Below, piece after piece: positions 1 through 7,877 of a DNA stretch of 64,000 bases. The notes under the pieces are model-generated. The model saw only the letters and a program-made list of their open reading frames with translations, did no database searches and was not told where the DNA came from. The position numbers and the translations under genes are program-made. The stretch is from positions 215,385-279,384 of the forward strand of contig NZ_KE386816.1 in NCBI RefSeq assembly GCF_000428905.1. Reading direction: 5' to 3'. This DNA comes from Brumicola pallidula DSM 14239 = ACAM 615 (lineage in GTDB: Bacteria > Pseudomonadota > Gammaproteobacteria > Enterobacterales > Alteromonadaceae). Position 1 is the stretch's first letter; each line of letters starts with the position of its first letter.

Positions 1-1253
1 TGCCTATTCCTCTCGAAGGTAAAACGTTTAGGCGTCTTTTTGCTGAACGAAATATCCTTCCAGAGTTGGCTGAACCACAAAATATCACTATAGGAAATAA
101 TGGCAGCGGCTTAACAAACGCAATTCAGAACTTTATAAACAGATCTAACTTACCGAGTGATTTAGTTGAAACCTCTATCCTCGATGCTCTCAATTCAATA
201 TTTGCACACGACGCAGTATTTACTGACATAGTTTGCCAGTTGCATGAAGACAATAATTGGGAAATATATCTAGAGGAAGAATTTAAAGGGCGCATAGCAC
301 TTTCGCAATCAGGTAGCGGATTGAAAACTGTAATGTCTGTTCTTGCATGCCTCATATTAGTTCCTCACCTAGAAGAGAAGCCATTAAGTCAGTATGTATT
401 CGGTTTTGAAGAATTAGAAAATAATATTCACCCTGCGTTATTAAGGCGACTAAATGACTATATTTATAACGCTGCAATAGAGCATGAGTTTTTGTATTTT
501 CTAACGACTCACTCGAATGTTTTAATTGATCAATTTGGTAAGCAAAGTGACGCCCAAATAATTCATGTTACGCATGTCGATTCTGTAGCGACCTGCGCTA
601 CGGCTAACACATATATCGAAAATAATGGGATTCTCGATGACCTTGACGTTAGAGCTAGTGATCTATTACAGGCAAACGGTATTATCTGGGTTGAAGGACC
701 GTCGGACCGAATTTATTTGAATAAGTGGATTAGCTTATGGAGTGACGCAGAGCTGAAGGAAGGCACCCATTACCAGATAATATTTTATGGGGGGAGATTG
801 CTGTCCCACCTTAATGCAGAAGCACCTGAAGATGTTGAATCTGGTATATCTATTCTCAACACTAATCGAAATGCGATAATGCTTATAGACAGCGATAAAC
901 GAACGCAGCAAGATCCAATAAATCAAACGAAACAAAGAATTAGAGATGAGTTCGCAGCAATGAAAGCTCACTGCTGGATAACAAAGGGAAAAGAAATTGA
1001 AAACTATATCCCAGCAACTGTTGTGGATGCGTTTTGGAGTGTTTCAGACTCCGTTCAAGTCGATAGATATGAGTCATTTTTCGAATATTTAGATAATATA
1101 GTCACAGGAGAAGGCGGAAAATATAATGCTAAAAAGCCTCTACTGGCAGAGAAGTTGGCCCCTCATATGACAATAGAAAATTTAACAGAAGTATTAGATT
1201 TAAATGAAAATATGGTTCTGGTTTGTGATGCCATTAGATCATGGAACAGTTGA
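1..1253 (+). CDS. OLD-family ATP-dependent nuclease (AAA ATPase + TOPRIM), 5'-truncated by the window edge
   Basis: The reading frame is open from base 3 and has no start in the window; 416 residues are visible. The N-terminal part is the end of an ABC/SMC-type ATPase: signature-like 'LSQSGSGLKTVM', a Walker-B-like stretch 'FGFEELENNIHPALL' and an H-loop 'LTTHSNVLID'. A TOPRIM domain follows, with the conserved glutamate in 'WVEGPSDRIYL' and the acidic pair in 'AIMLIDSDKR'. This order is that of OLD nucleases, the family that includes the Gabija nuclease GajA and the P2 Old protein. Defence function is inference. The stop codon lies one base before an attC-like palindrome, so the gene probably travels as an integron cassette. 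No GajB-like helicase follows it. Confidence 0.8.
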   Translation, partial: PIPLEGKTFRRLFAERNILPELAEPQNITIGNNGSGLTNAIQNFINRSNLPSDLVETSILDALNSIFAHDAVFTDIVCQLHEDNNWEIYLEEEFKGRIALSQSGSGLKTVMSVLACLILVPHLEEKPLSQYVFGFEELENNIHPALLRRLNDYIYNAAIEHEFLYFLTTHSNVLIDQFGKQSDAQIIHVTHVDSVATCATANTYIENNGILDDLDVRASDLLQANGIIWVEGPSDRIYLNKWISLWSDAELKEGTHYQIIFYGGRLLSHLNAEAPEDVESGISILNTNRNAIMLIDSDKRTQQDPINQTKQRIRDEFAAMKAHCWITKGKEIENYIPATVVDAFWSVSDSVQVDRYESFFEYLDNIVTGEGGKYNAKKPLLAEKLAPHMTIENLTEVLDLNENMVLVCDAIRSWNS

Positions 1254-1254
1254 A

Positions 1255-1313
1255 ATGTAACAAGTCAAAGCACTCGGGCGCAGTAAACTGCGCCGGTGTT
1301 TGAGGCGTTATAC
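1255..1313 (+). other. attC-like integron recombination site
   Basis: An outer core-like pair ATGTAAC (1255-1261) and GTTATAC (1307-1313) frames an imperfect palindrome. The inner stem is a perfect GGCGCAGT/ACTGCGCC with a 2-base loop. The outer arms TCAAA-G-CAC and GTG-TTTGA pair except for one unpaired G, which mimics the extrahelical base of attC sites. The site starts one base after a stop codon and ends 23 bases before the next start, as cassette junctions do. The fifth core base is T rather than a purine, as in VCR-like sites. Confidence 0.7.
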
Positions 1314-3430
1314 CGATAGTCGAGAATGGAGTTCACTTGTCTGCTGAAAGTAAAATAATTGAAAAATCATTAAAGTATGTTTCTTATTTGCAAAAAGGTA
1401 ATAAACCTCAGAATAATAAAGAAGCTTTAAAATATTTTGTGACGTTTTTAAACACAATCGAAGAACTATCCAAAGATAAAATACGCTATTCAATAAAAGT
1501 TGGCATTGACACAGCAGAAGGAAGAAAAGAAGTTAACCTGCTAGACGATTGTGGTTTTGTATTACATCACTTATATCCAGTTATATTAACTTCTTCAGAT
1601 TTAGATGAATTCGAACTATATTTTAAAGCAACAACTAAGTTTCTTGATTCAACTAACGTTTCTTTAATATCTAAAACATGCGTAATTGATTTTGAGAATA
1701 AGAACTTTAAAGAACAAATAGAAAAATCGTTCGCAATAAGTTCGCAAGGTTTAGCTGCATTAAATGCTAGGCTAAAATTTGGACGCATAGCTCTTTCAAG
1801 TTCAGGTAATGAGATATTTGGAGATAAAGACTCTATACGTAATGTCTTTTCGATATACGTTTCTAAAGTGGTTGAATTCTTTGTTTATAAGGGACAATTC
1901 ATACAGGCAGGTGATTTCTTGAGCGAGTTACTAAACACGGCAAACTCATCAATTGAAAAATCCGTTTTAGTCAGTACTATCGTTTCTCACAACGCTTCAT
2001 ATAATTTAAGAAGTCGGACTGAACTTAATTCCTTTATAGAAGAGTATGAAGAGTTAATAAAGGAAGAAGATTTAGATTATTTAAAAAGTACTGTGAATTC
2101 TGAACCGGGGGGTGTTGAAGTACATGGCTTTTCATTTGGTAATGGTACGCTATCAACAAATACGACAAAAGATAAAAATATAGTAACGCTAATACGTTTT
2201 TCTATCCCATCTGTTTGTTCCGAAGTTGATCAACAAGTAATCGAAATTGACGATAAATTAGAAATTATATTATCCCCCATATCCGCTTTTTGGGCTGACC
2301 CCATGTTTAGAATAATGAGCAGTTGGAATATAGCAAATATGGGCTGGAGCCACTTTTGTGATGTTGAACCTGAAGAAGGAAAGAATTACACCCATATTCT
2401 TATAGCAATTAGAGAACTATATATCCCTGACGTTAAATTAAATGAAACTGGCTATGACAATATAGACTTTTCAGAAAAGGAAGCCTTAATTGGACGTACT
2501 TATTACCCACATAAAGAATTTGTTGTTAAAACTCTTCTATCAAATTTAACTGCATTGCAAAAGCATATAGAAATAGACAAAAAAGATATAAATGTAAATA
2601 TGTTCTCTAACTATTTTGTTCAACACATTGACGAAATAACTAGAGAGAATATACATCACAAGTTGTACGCAATAACAAACCCTGATTCTTACTCTAAGAT
2701 TCTAACTAGGTTTGTTGAGAGACTTAATAGCGTAAATTTGGCTGATGCATTTATTGATATTCGAGAATTAATGCTTTCAACCAAAATTGAGACCGAAAAA
2801 AGTTTAAAAGAGTTTGTTTTTAGGTGCGTAGATCTATTTGTTAAGCACAATATCGAAAATCATGGTGGCTACAAATATTTATGGAAGAACGATGATAATG
2901 GTAATCAAATTCCTTGCCGAGAGCCAGAAACGCAACCTTATATCTTTAGCCATTTAAGAGCTATTTTCGATTTTATGGGAATCCAAATTTCTCGTGAAGT
3001 AGAAAGTTCGAATGGAGAAGTAGATTTCTTGATTTCATTTACGAATAGTCAAAATAAACTACTCAAATTATGTGTTGAATTAAAATTAGCTCACGCCGAA
3101 AATATTGAGAAAGGCTTAACTAAACAATTGCCCGCTTATTTGAAAGGTGAGCGCTGTAAATATGGTGTTTATTTGGTTCTTTGGTACAAATGTGAGTTGT
3201 TTGATCGGCCAAGAAAGTATAACGCTTTGAGTGAATTGGAAACTCAACTTAATAAAATAAATGCTAATAAAAACATATCTAATCTTATTATTAACTGTAC
3301 TAAGCCTGTATCTCCTTCGAAGTTGAGGTGATAATCGGCATAACAAGTCACTTAAAAGGACAAATAACAGTTGGTTTTTGCTCCTTCGTCGCTTATTTTA
3401 ACCAACTATAATTTGCCTCTTAGTGAGGCG
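1308..3430 (+). mobile_element. Putative integron gene cassette carrying a nuclease-like gene
   Basis: The segment between the two predicted recombination points (after the first G of GTTATAC and of GTTATGT) contains one gene, in the orientation expected for a cassette, with its attC at the 3' end. At about 2.1 kb it is long for a cassette but within the range known for sedentary chromosomal integrons. No integrase or attI is in the window, so mobility is inferred from the two attC-like sites only. Confidence 0.55.
1337..3331 (+). CDS. Unrecognised 664-residue protein with C-terminal PD-(D/E)XK nuclease-like motif
   Basis: I do not recognise the first ~480 residues; they are mixed alpha/beta without signal peptide or membrane helices. 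The last ~170 residues look like a PD-(D/E)XK endonuclease fold: D563 in 'NGEVDFLISF', E581-x-K583 in 'CVELKLA', and Q597 about 14 residues later in 'KQLPAYL'. The nearest in-frame start is TTG at 1337, with GGAG five bases upstream (1328-1331). The gene sits alone between two attC-like sites and next to an OLD-type nuclease, which suggests a defence or restriction role by context. It could instead be a cassette protein of unrelated function; specificity is unknown. Confidence 0.6.
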   Translation: MSAESKIIEKSLKYVSYLQKGNKPQNNKEALKYFVTFLNTIEELSKDKIRYSIKVGIDTAEGRKEVNLLDDCGFVLHHLYPVILTSSDLDEFELYFKATTKFLDSTNVSLISKTCVIDFENKNFKEQIEKSFAISSQGLAALNARLKFGRIALSSSGNEIFGDKDSIRNVFSIYVSKVVEFFVYKGQFIQAGDFLSELLNTANSSIEKSVLVSTIVSHNASYNLRSRTELNSFIEEYEELIKEEDLDYLKSTVNSEPGGVEVHGFSFGNGTLSTNTTKDKNIVTLIRFSIPSVCSEVDQQVIEIDDKLEIILSPISAFWADPMFRIMSSWNIANMGWSHFCDVEPEEGKNYTHILIAIRELYIPDVKLNETGYDNIDFSEKEALIGRTYYPHKEFVVKTLLSNLTALQKHIEIDKKDINVNMFSNYFVQHIDEITRENIHHKLYAITNPDSYSKILTRFVERLNSVNLADAFIDIRELMLSTKIETEKSLKEFVFRCVDLFVKHNIENHGGYKYLWKNDDNGNQIPCREPETQPYIFSHLRAIFDFMGIQISREVESSNGEVDFLISFTNSQNKLLKLCVELKLAHAENIEKGLTKQLPAYLKGERCKYGVYLVLWYKCELFDRPRKYNALSELETQLNKINANKNISNLIINCTKPVSPSKLR

Positions 3431-3436
3431 TTATGT
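3338..3436 (+). other. attC-like integron recombination site (second)
   Basis: GCATAAC (3338-3344) and GTTATGT (3430-3436) frame a 99-bp imperfect palindrome. The arms TCACTTAAAAGG-ACAAAT and ATTTG-CCTCTTAGTGA pair with small bulges, and an inner pair AGTTGGTT/AACCAACT closes a loop of about 25 bases. It begins six bases after the 664-codon gene. It shares the ends 'TAACAAGTCA' and 'GAGGCGTTAT' with the site at 1255-1313 while the centre differs, the usual pattern for attC sites of one integron. Confidence 0.75.
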
Positions 3437-3468
3437 TTAAAGGGACGTATAGTGTCATACGATAATTT

Positions 3469-4170
3469 TTGAGTAATTTAGATTCATTTTCTCCAATGAA
3501 GGAGGAATTTCAGAATTTAACTAACTTTATTCAAAATAAAATAGTTGATGTATCACCGGAAGAAAAAACTACCAATCTATATCACTACACACCTGCTCAA
3601 GGTTTAGAAGGCATAATCTCTAATGCTAATTTGTGGGCGACTGACTACCGTTTTTTAAATGATTCAAGAGAAGTGAAAGACGGGTTAGACGTTATATTTA
3701 AGGCTTTGAATTCGCGAGAAGAAGTCGTATTTCAAGATCTAGCAAAACACCTTGATGAGCACAATGACAATTTAGCTGACATTATCACGCCATATATAAT
3801 TTCGTTTTGTTCCAAACACGATCTTCTGAGTCAATGGCGTGCATATGCAAATCAATCCGAAGGTTACTGTGTTGATTTTGATTTGTCTGATTCCCGATTA
3901 TCAACTTATCAGAATAATACAGTTGTTATTTGTCATTTTTTACCTGTTATTTATAATGACAAATTAAAGTTAGAGATAGTTAACCTAATAATTGATGAAT
4001 TAGCCAAAACAATAAAAAAATACAAACTTGATAACCAAAATATTTCGGAATTAAGTATTGAGAGCAAAGGTATAATTACTGGTCTACTTCAAAATGTTTT
4101 TCAACTTCCGGCAAGGTCCATAATCAAAATCAGTTGTCTAAGTTTAACTAACACATGCGCCATTGGTTAG
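3469..4170 (+). CDS. DUF2971-like protein, probably C-terminally truncated
   Basis: The body matches the DUF2971 pattern: 'LYHYTPAQGLEGIISNANL', 'WATDYRFLNDSREV', and 'SFCSKHDLLSQWRAYANQ' followed by 'GYCVDFDL'. DUF2971 proteins are common in cassettes, prophages and defence islands; their function is not established. Family members usually have a longer C-terminus with a KHP-F-EE-EWR-like block. Here the frame ends soon after 'LPARSI' in unrelated residues, so the 3' part seems lost. The start is uncertain: TTG at 3469 has no clear ribosome site, and ATG at 3496 is followed, not preceded, by AAGGAGG. The gene follows directly after the second attC-like site. Confidence 0.6.
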   Translation: MSNLDSFSPMKEEFQNLTNFIQNKIVDVSPEEKTTNLYHYTPAQGLEGIISNANLWATDYRFLNDSREVKDGLDVIFKALNSREEVVFQDLAKHLDEHNDNLADIITPYIISFCSKHDLLSQWRAYANQSEGYCVDFDLSDSRLSTYQNNTVVICHFLPVIYNDKLKLEIVNLIIDELAKTIKKYKLDNQNISELSIESKGIITGLLQNVFQLPARSIIKISCLSLTNTCAIG

Positions 4171-4475
4171 GTCTCGAAGGGCTTATTTCTTTAGTATAAA
4201 TTGTCATTAGATATTTAGATAATGAGTAGTTAATAAAAAATATTAAGTTTTGTGTGTTCAAATTTCGCAAGTTATAGGAAATTTTAGCCGCTCTAGATTT
4301 AGCAGGCCTGCAAGCGAGATAAATAAAGGATGCAAGATCGCATCCCATTGGAAACTATGGCAAGAGGTTTCGGAAACGACGCTGGAACGCACGTTTTTAT
4401 TGGGCATAAGATCCAGCTTCACTGGAAACCGTTCCAGTTTAATATTAGAAACGACAGAAAATAGGGTGCTAAATA
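4171..4475. other. Intergenic region between cassette genes and isc promoter, with nested inverted repeats
   Basis: I find no convincing gene. A short frame (4250-4495, + strand) has no recognisable protein signature and runs into the IscR sites. The main feature is a nested inverted repeat at 4382-4437: CTGGAACG pairs with CGTTCCAG, and inside it TCCAG pairs with CTGGA across a 5-base loop. This may be a relic of the element end or a structured transcript. Confidence 0.4.
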
Positions 4476-4500
4476 ATAACCTAGTAAAATACTAGGGTAT
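4476..4500 (+). promoter_or_regulatory. IscR type 1 binding site (upstream copy)
   Basis: A 25-bp near-palindrome with ends ATAACC and GGGTAT around an A/T core. It follows the spacing of the IscR type 1 consensus (ATASYYGACTR-WWW-YAGTCRRSTAT) with a few mismatches in the GAC/GTC blocks. It abuts the next site without a gap. Confidence 0.6.
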
Positions 4501-4525
4501 ATACTTGACAAATTTACTCAGGTAT
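4501..4525 (+). promoter_or_regulatory. IscR type 1 binding site (overlapping the -35)
   Basis: A 25-bp sequence from ATACTTGAC to CTCAGGTAT with central AATTT. It matches the IscR type 1 consensus at nearly every defined position and closely resembles the E. coli iscR promoter site. It contains the -35 hexamer, so holo-IscR binding would block RNA polymerase and repress the operon when clusters are plentiful. Confidence 0.75.
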
Positions 4526-4532
4526 ATACAAT
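4505..4532 (+). promoter_or_regulatory. isc operon promoter
   Basis: TTGACA at 4505-4510 and TACAAT at 4527-4532, 16 bases apart, about 50 bases upstream of the iscR start. The -35 lies within an IscR site, giving negative autoregulation. Confidence 0.7.
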
Positions 4533-4581
4533 TTCGTTACTAGCTGTGTGCCTTTTGGCCGTTAACTGAAATGAGGGAAAT

Positions 4582-5070
4582 ATGAAGCTGACATCAAAAG
4601 GCCGTTATGCGGTTACCGCTATGCTCGATGTAGCTTTGCACTCGCGCAACGGACCCGTGTCGTTGGCGGATATTTCAGAACGACAAGAAATTTCGTTATC
4701 TTATTTAGAACAATTGTTCGCTCGTTTACGTAAAGAACGACTCGTGTCTAGTGTTAGAGGTCCAGGTGGTGGTTACAAGCTTGGTCGCCCAGCAAACGAT
4801 ATTGCAATTGGCGAGGTGATTCGTGCTGTAGATGAGTCGGTAGATGCGACACGTTGTAAAGGACAGGCAGATTGCCAAGGCGGTGAACGTTGTTTAACTC
4901 ATACCTTGTGGCAAGACCTAAGTGATAGAATTAGCCAGTTTTTGAACGGCATCAGTATTGGCGAGTTAATGAAAACAAACGAAGTAAAAGAAGTGGCTGT
5001 TCGCCAAGATGAAAACAAAGCGACGGCAAAGAATCTAGTCAGCGAAATTGAAATCAGTATGCAACTTTAA
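4582..5070 (+). CDS. iscR: Rrf2-family Fe-S regulator IscR
   Basis: 162 residues. An N-terminal winged helix-turn-helix starts '[19 protein letters not shown]'. The [2Fe-2S] ligands are C92, C98, C104 and H107 ('[17 protein letters not shown]'), at the same numbers as in E. coli IscR. The protein senses Fe-S cluster status: holo form represses the isc operon and apo form controls type 2 targets. The ATG is preceded by GAGGG at good spacing. The tail past residue 130 is variable, as in other IscR proteins. It is first in the isc operon, 11 bases before iscS, under two IscR sites. Confidence 0.97.
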   Translation: MKLTSKGRYAVTAMLDVALHSRNGPVSLADISERQEISLSYLEQLFARLRKERLVSSVRGPGGGYKLGRPANDIAIGEVIRAVDESVDATRCKGQADCQGGERCLTHTLWQDLSDRISQFLNGISIGELMKTNEVKEVAVRQDENKATAKNLVSEIEISMQL

Positions 5071-5081
5071 TCGGAGCGATA

Positions 5082-6305
5082 ATGAGCAATATTAAGTTAC
5101 CAATCTATTTAGATTATTCGTCAACCACACCAGTTGACCCTCGTGTCGCCGAAAAAATGAAAGAATGCCTAACTAATGAAGGTAATTTCGGTAACCCAGC
5201 TTCACGTTCTCACCATTTTGGTTGGGTGGCTGAAGAAGCTGTAGACATTGCGAGAAATCAAATTGCAGACCTAGTTAATGCGGATCCGCGTGAGATCGTA
5301 TTTACATCGGGCGCAACAGAGTCAAATAACCTTGCTATTAAAGGCGCAGCTACATTTTATCAGAAGCGTGGCAAGCATATTATTACGGTAAAGACTGAAC
5401 ACAAAGCAGTGCTCGATACGACCCGTCAGCTTGAGCGTGAGGGTTTTGAAGTTACCTACATGATGCCTGAACCAAGTGGTTTGGTAGATTTAGACAAGCT
5501 CCAAGCTGAAATGCGAGATGACACTGTTCTTGTCAGTATTATGCACGTCAATAATGAAATTGGTGTAATTCAAGACATAGGTGCGATTGGCAAGATATGT
5601 CGTGAACGCAAGATTTTGTTCCACGTTGATGCAGCTCAAAGCACAGGTAAAATACCTATTGATCTGCAAGAATTAAACGTCGATTTGATGTCCTTCTGTG
5701 CGCACAAAACTTATGGTCCAAAAGGTATAGGCGCTTTATATGTATCGCGCAAGCCAAGAGTTCGAATTGAAGCCCAAATTCACGGTGGCGGTCATGAGCG
5801 TGGTATGCGGTCTGGTACATTGGCAACCCATCAAATAGTTGGAATGGGTGAGGCCTTTCGTCTAGCCAAAGTAGAAATGGCGAGCGAAAACGAACGTATA
5901 AAGATGTTGCGTGACAAACTTTATGATGGCGTAAAAGATATGGAAGCTGTTTATCTAAATGGTGATGCTGTTCATCGTGTTGCGCACAACTTGAATGTAA
6001 GTTTCGCATACGTTGAAGGCGAATCTTTGATAATGGCACTGAAAGACATGGCCGTATCTTCAGGTTCAGCATGTACCTCTGCAAGTTTGGAGCCTTCTTA
6101 TGTTTTACGCGCACTTGGTCTGAATGATGAATTGGCGCATAGCTCAATTCGATTTAGTTTAGGGCGATTTACTACTGAAGAAGAAATAGACTACGTGATC
6201 GGTGTTATTCGCAACGCGATTGATAAACTACGCGACATGTCTCCACTTTGGGACATGTACAAAGAAGGTATCGACTTGAGTACTGTTAAGTGGGCCTCTC
6301 ACTAA
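5082..6305 (+). CDS. iscS: Cysteine desulfurase IscS
   Basis: 407 residues, near the usual 404. A PLP-dependent class V aminotransferase fold that removes sulfur from cysteine and passes persulfide to IscU and to tRNA thiolation enzymes. K209 in '[12 protein letters not shown]' is the PLP lysine, and C331 in '[10 protein letters not shown]' is the mobile-loop persulfide cysteine. '[10 protein letters not shown]' is the conserved cofactor-binding block. It is the second gene of the isc operon; a 182-base gap with a strong hairpin separates it from iscU. Confidence 0.98.
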   Translation: MSNIKLPIYLDYSSTTPVDPRVAEKMKECLTNEGNFGNPASRSHHFGWVAEEAVDIARNQIADLVNADPREIVFTSGATESNNLAIKGAATFYQKRGKHIITVKTEHKAVLDTTRQLEREGFEVTYMMPEPSGLVDLDKLQAEMRDDTVLVSIMHVNNEIGVIQDIGAIGKICRERKILFHVDAAQSTGKIPIDLQELNVDLMSFCAHKTYGPKGIGALYVSRKPRVRIEAQIHGGGHERGMRSGTLATHQIVGMGEAFRLAKVEMASENERIKMLRDKLYDGVKDMEAVYLNGDAVHRVAHNLNVSFAYVEGESLIMALKDMAVSSGSACTSASLEPSYVLRALGLNDELAHSSIRFSLGRFTTEEEIDYVIGVIRNAIDKLRDMSPLWDMYKEGIDLSTVKWASH

Positions 6306-6362
6306 GTTTGTCAGTAAACGTAATGAGCAGGTCATGAGTCTTAGTTGAAACATAAAAAGCAG

Positions 6363-6396
6363 GTATCTAGGTAATATTAATTGATTGCCTAGATAC
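6363..6396 (+). other. Stable hairpin in the iscS-iscU spacer
   Basis: GTATCTAGGTAAT (6363-6375) pairs with ATTGCCTAGATAC (6384-6396) through 13 bp with one G-U pair; the loop is 8 bases. No T-run follows, so it is not a standard terminator. It could protect the 3' end of an iscRS transcript or mark a processing point. Confidence 0.5.
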
Positions 6397-6487
6397 AAAA
6401 ACAGTTTAATCGGTTTAAAATAGTGAAATATAAAGTAATTCACACTAAAAAGTGTTTATATTTCGCAAAACGTTAAGGGCAAAAATC

Positions 6488-6871
6488 ATGGCTTATAGTG
6501 AAAAAGTAATCGACCATTACGAAAATCCTCGCAATGTTGGCGGTTTTGATAAGAACGACCCAACTGTTGCAACAGGTATGGTTGGAGCACCCGCGTGTGG
6601 TGATGTAATGAAACTTCAACTTAAAATAGGCCCAAACGGTATCATCGAAGATGCAAAGTTTAAAACTTATGGTTGTGGTTCTGCTATCGCCTCAAGTTCG
6701 TTGGTTACTGAATGGGTAAAGGGCAAGAGTATTGACGAAGCGGTTTTGATCAAAAATACTCATATTGCAGAAGAGTTAGCACTACCTCCAGTAAAAATTC
6801 ACTGCTCAATTTTAGCAGAAGATGCTATCAAAGCAGCTGTAGCGGATTACAAAAAGAAGCATAGTGCATAA
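6488..6871 (+). CDS. iscU: Fe-S cluster scaffold IscU
   Basis: 127 residues from ATG at 6488, preceded by TTAAGGG; a start 12 codons further upstream is possible but would add an atypical N-terminus. Clusters assemble on C37, C63 and C106 with D39 and H105. 'LPPVK' (99-103) is the HscA recognition motif. The protein receives sulfur from IscS and passes clusters on with HscA/HscB help. It is third in the isc operon. Confidence 0.97.
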   Translation: MAYSEKVIDHYENPRNVGGFDKNDPTVATGMVGAPACGDVMKLQLKIGPNGIIEDAKFKTYGCGSAIASSSLVTEWVKGKSIDEAVLIKNTHIAEELALPPVKIHCSILAEDAIKAAVADYKKKHSA

Positions 6872-6941
6872 TGTTGTTGTTTGGTTTTTAAGCAGGATTG
6901 CTAGCAACAAATATTAATGACACAAATTAAGGAGTATTTGA

Positions 6942-7265
6942 GTGGGTATTAAGGTAACTGACGCCGCAGCTGTTCGCGCAAAATCATTTTTAGACAGCCG
7001 TGGTTCTGGCTTAGGTTTGCGTTTGGGTGTCAAGACTACTGGCTGCTCTGGCTTAGCTTATGTACTTGAATTTGTAGATGGCCTTAATCCTGGGGATGAA
7101 ATGTTTGAAGATAATGGTGTCAACATTATTATCGATGGCAAAAGCCTAGCATACCTTGATGGCACCGAATTAGATTTTGGCAAAGAAGGCCTAAATGAAG
7201 GTTTTCAGTTTAATAACCCTAATGCGAACGGCGAATGCGGTTGTGGTGAAAGCTTCAACGTATAA
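6942..7265 (+). CDS. iscA: A-type Fe-S carrier IscA
   Basis: 107 residues, starting at GTG 6942 with AAGGAG upstream. The three conserved cysteines are C35 ('TTGCSGLAY'), C99 and C101 ('GECGCGESF'). A-type carriers deliver [4Fe-4S] clusters or iron to targets. It lies between iscU and hscB, and a hairpin follows the stop. Confidence 0.96.
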   Translation: MGIKVTDAAAVRAKSFLDSRGSGLGLRLGVKTTGCSGLAYVLEFVDGLNPGDEMFEDNGVNIIIDGKSLAYLDGTELDFGKEGLNEGFQFNNPNANGECGCGESFNV

Positions 7266-7276
7266 CGCTTTCTTCT

Positions 7277-7302
7277 AGCGCTAATCCTTTTTGGTTAGCG
7301 CT
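7277..7302 (+). terminator. Hairpin between iscA and hscB, possible partial terminator
   Basis: AGCGCTAA pairs with TTAGCGCT around a CC-TTTTT-GG tip, and the following bases are T-rich but interrupted (TTCTTCGTTTT). It may lower expression of hscBA-fdx relative to iscRSUA. Confidence 0.45.
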
Positions 7303-7331
7303 TTCTTCGTTTTCCAAAGCAAGGCTTCTGT

Positions 7332-7850
7332 ATGATGAATTACTTTGAGCTGTACAACCTACCTGAACAGTTCGAGATAGACCTAATAAAGCTTAAAGAC
7401 CACTATCAAACACTTCAAAAATTGACACACCCTGACCGCTTTGCTAGTGCAAGTGAACAACAAAAGCGCATGTACCTCACCAAAAACTCTCAAGTTAACG
7501 ATGCCTATTCGGTGCTTAAATCTCCTATATCAAGAGGGGAACACTTATTAATAGTGCGTGGTGTTAAACTGCCTAGTGAGCAAGACACGGTGGGTGACAT
7601 TGAATTTTTAATGGAGCAAATGGAGTGGCGTGAAACATTAGACGATGCAACTTCGGCACAAGCTCTAGAGAAACTGGTGGTCGATAATCATGAGATCCTG
7701 GTTAAGCAAGAAAAAATAATTTCAGCTTTTTTGTCACATAATAGAGAACAAGATAACCAAGCAGCAGCGCAAGAGTTGGGTAAGATGAAGTTTATGGTTA
7801 AACTTGCGGACGAAATTGAAACAAAACTAGACCGGATAACGGATAGTTAG
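7332..7850 (+). CDS. hscB: J-domain co-chaperone HscB
   Basis: 172 residues, near the E. coli length of 171. The J domain has H33-P34-D35 ('LTHPDRFAS'), which stimulates HscA ATPase; the C-terminal helical bundle binds IscU. The start codon is doubled (ATGATG), so the second Met could be used. It stands 27 bases before hscA, and the two are expected to act together. Confidence 0.95.
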   Translation: MMNYFELYNLPEQFEIDLIKLKDHYQTLQKLTHPDRFASASEQQKRMYLTKNSQVNDAYSVLKSPISRGEHLLIVRGVKLPSEQDTVGDIEFLMEQMEWRETLDDATSAQALEKLVVDNHEILVKQEKIISAFLSHNREQDNQAAAQELGKMKFMVKLADEIETKLDRITDS

Positions 7851-7877
7851 TAAATAAAATAAAAGGTTTTAAGTTAT

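Noticed and set aside
4142-4172. GTTTAAC and GTTAGGT, both perfect core-site matches, at the end of the DUF2971 gene
   Set aside because: Only 31 bases separate the outer ends, shorter than any attC, and the inside has no stem-loop with L-type boxes beyond CTAAC/GTTAG. At most a relic.
4250-4495. 81-codon frame upstream of iscR
   Set aside because: No family signature, runs through both IscR sites and lacks a ribosome site.
5656-6147. 163-codon minus-strand frame inside iscS
   Set aside because: Opposite-strand shadow of a highly conserved gene; the product has no protein-like pattern.
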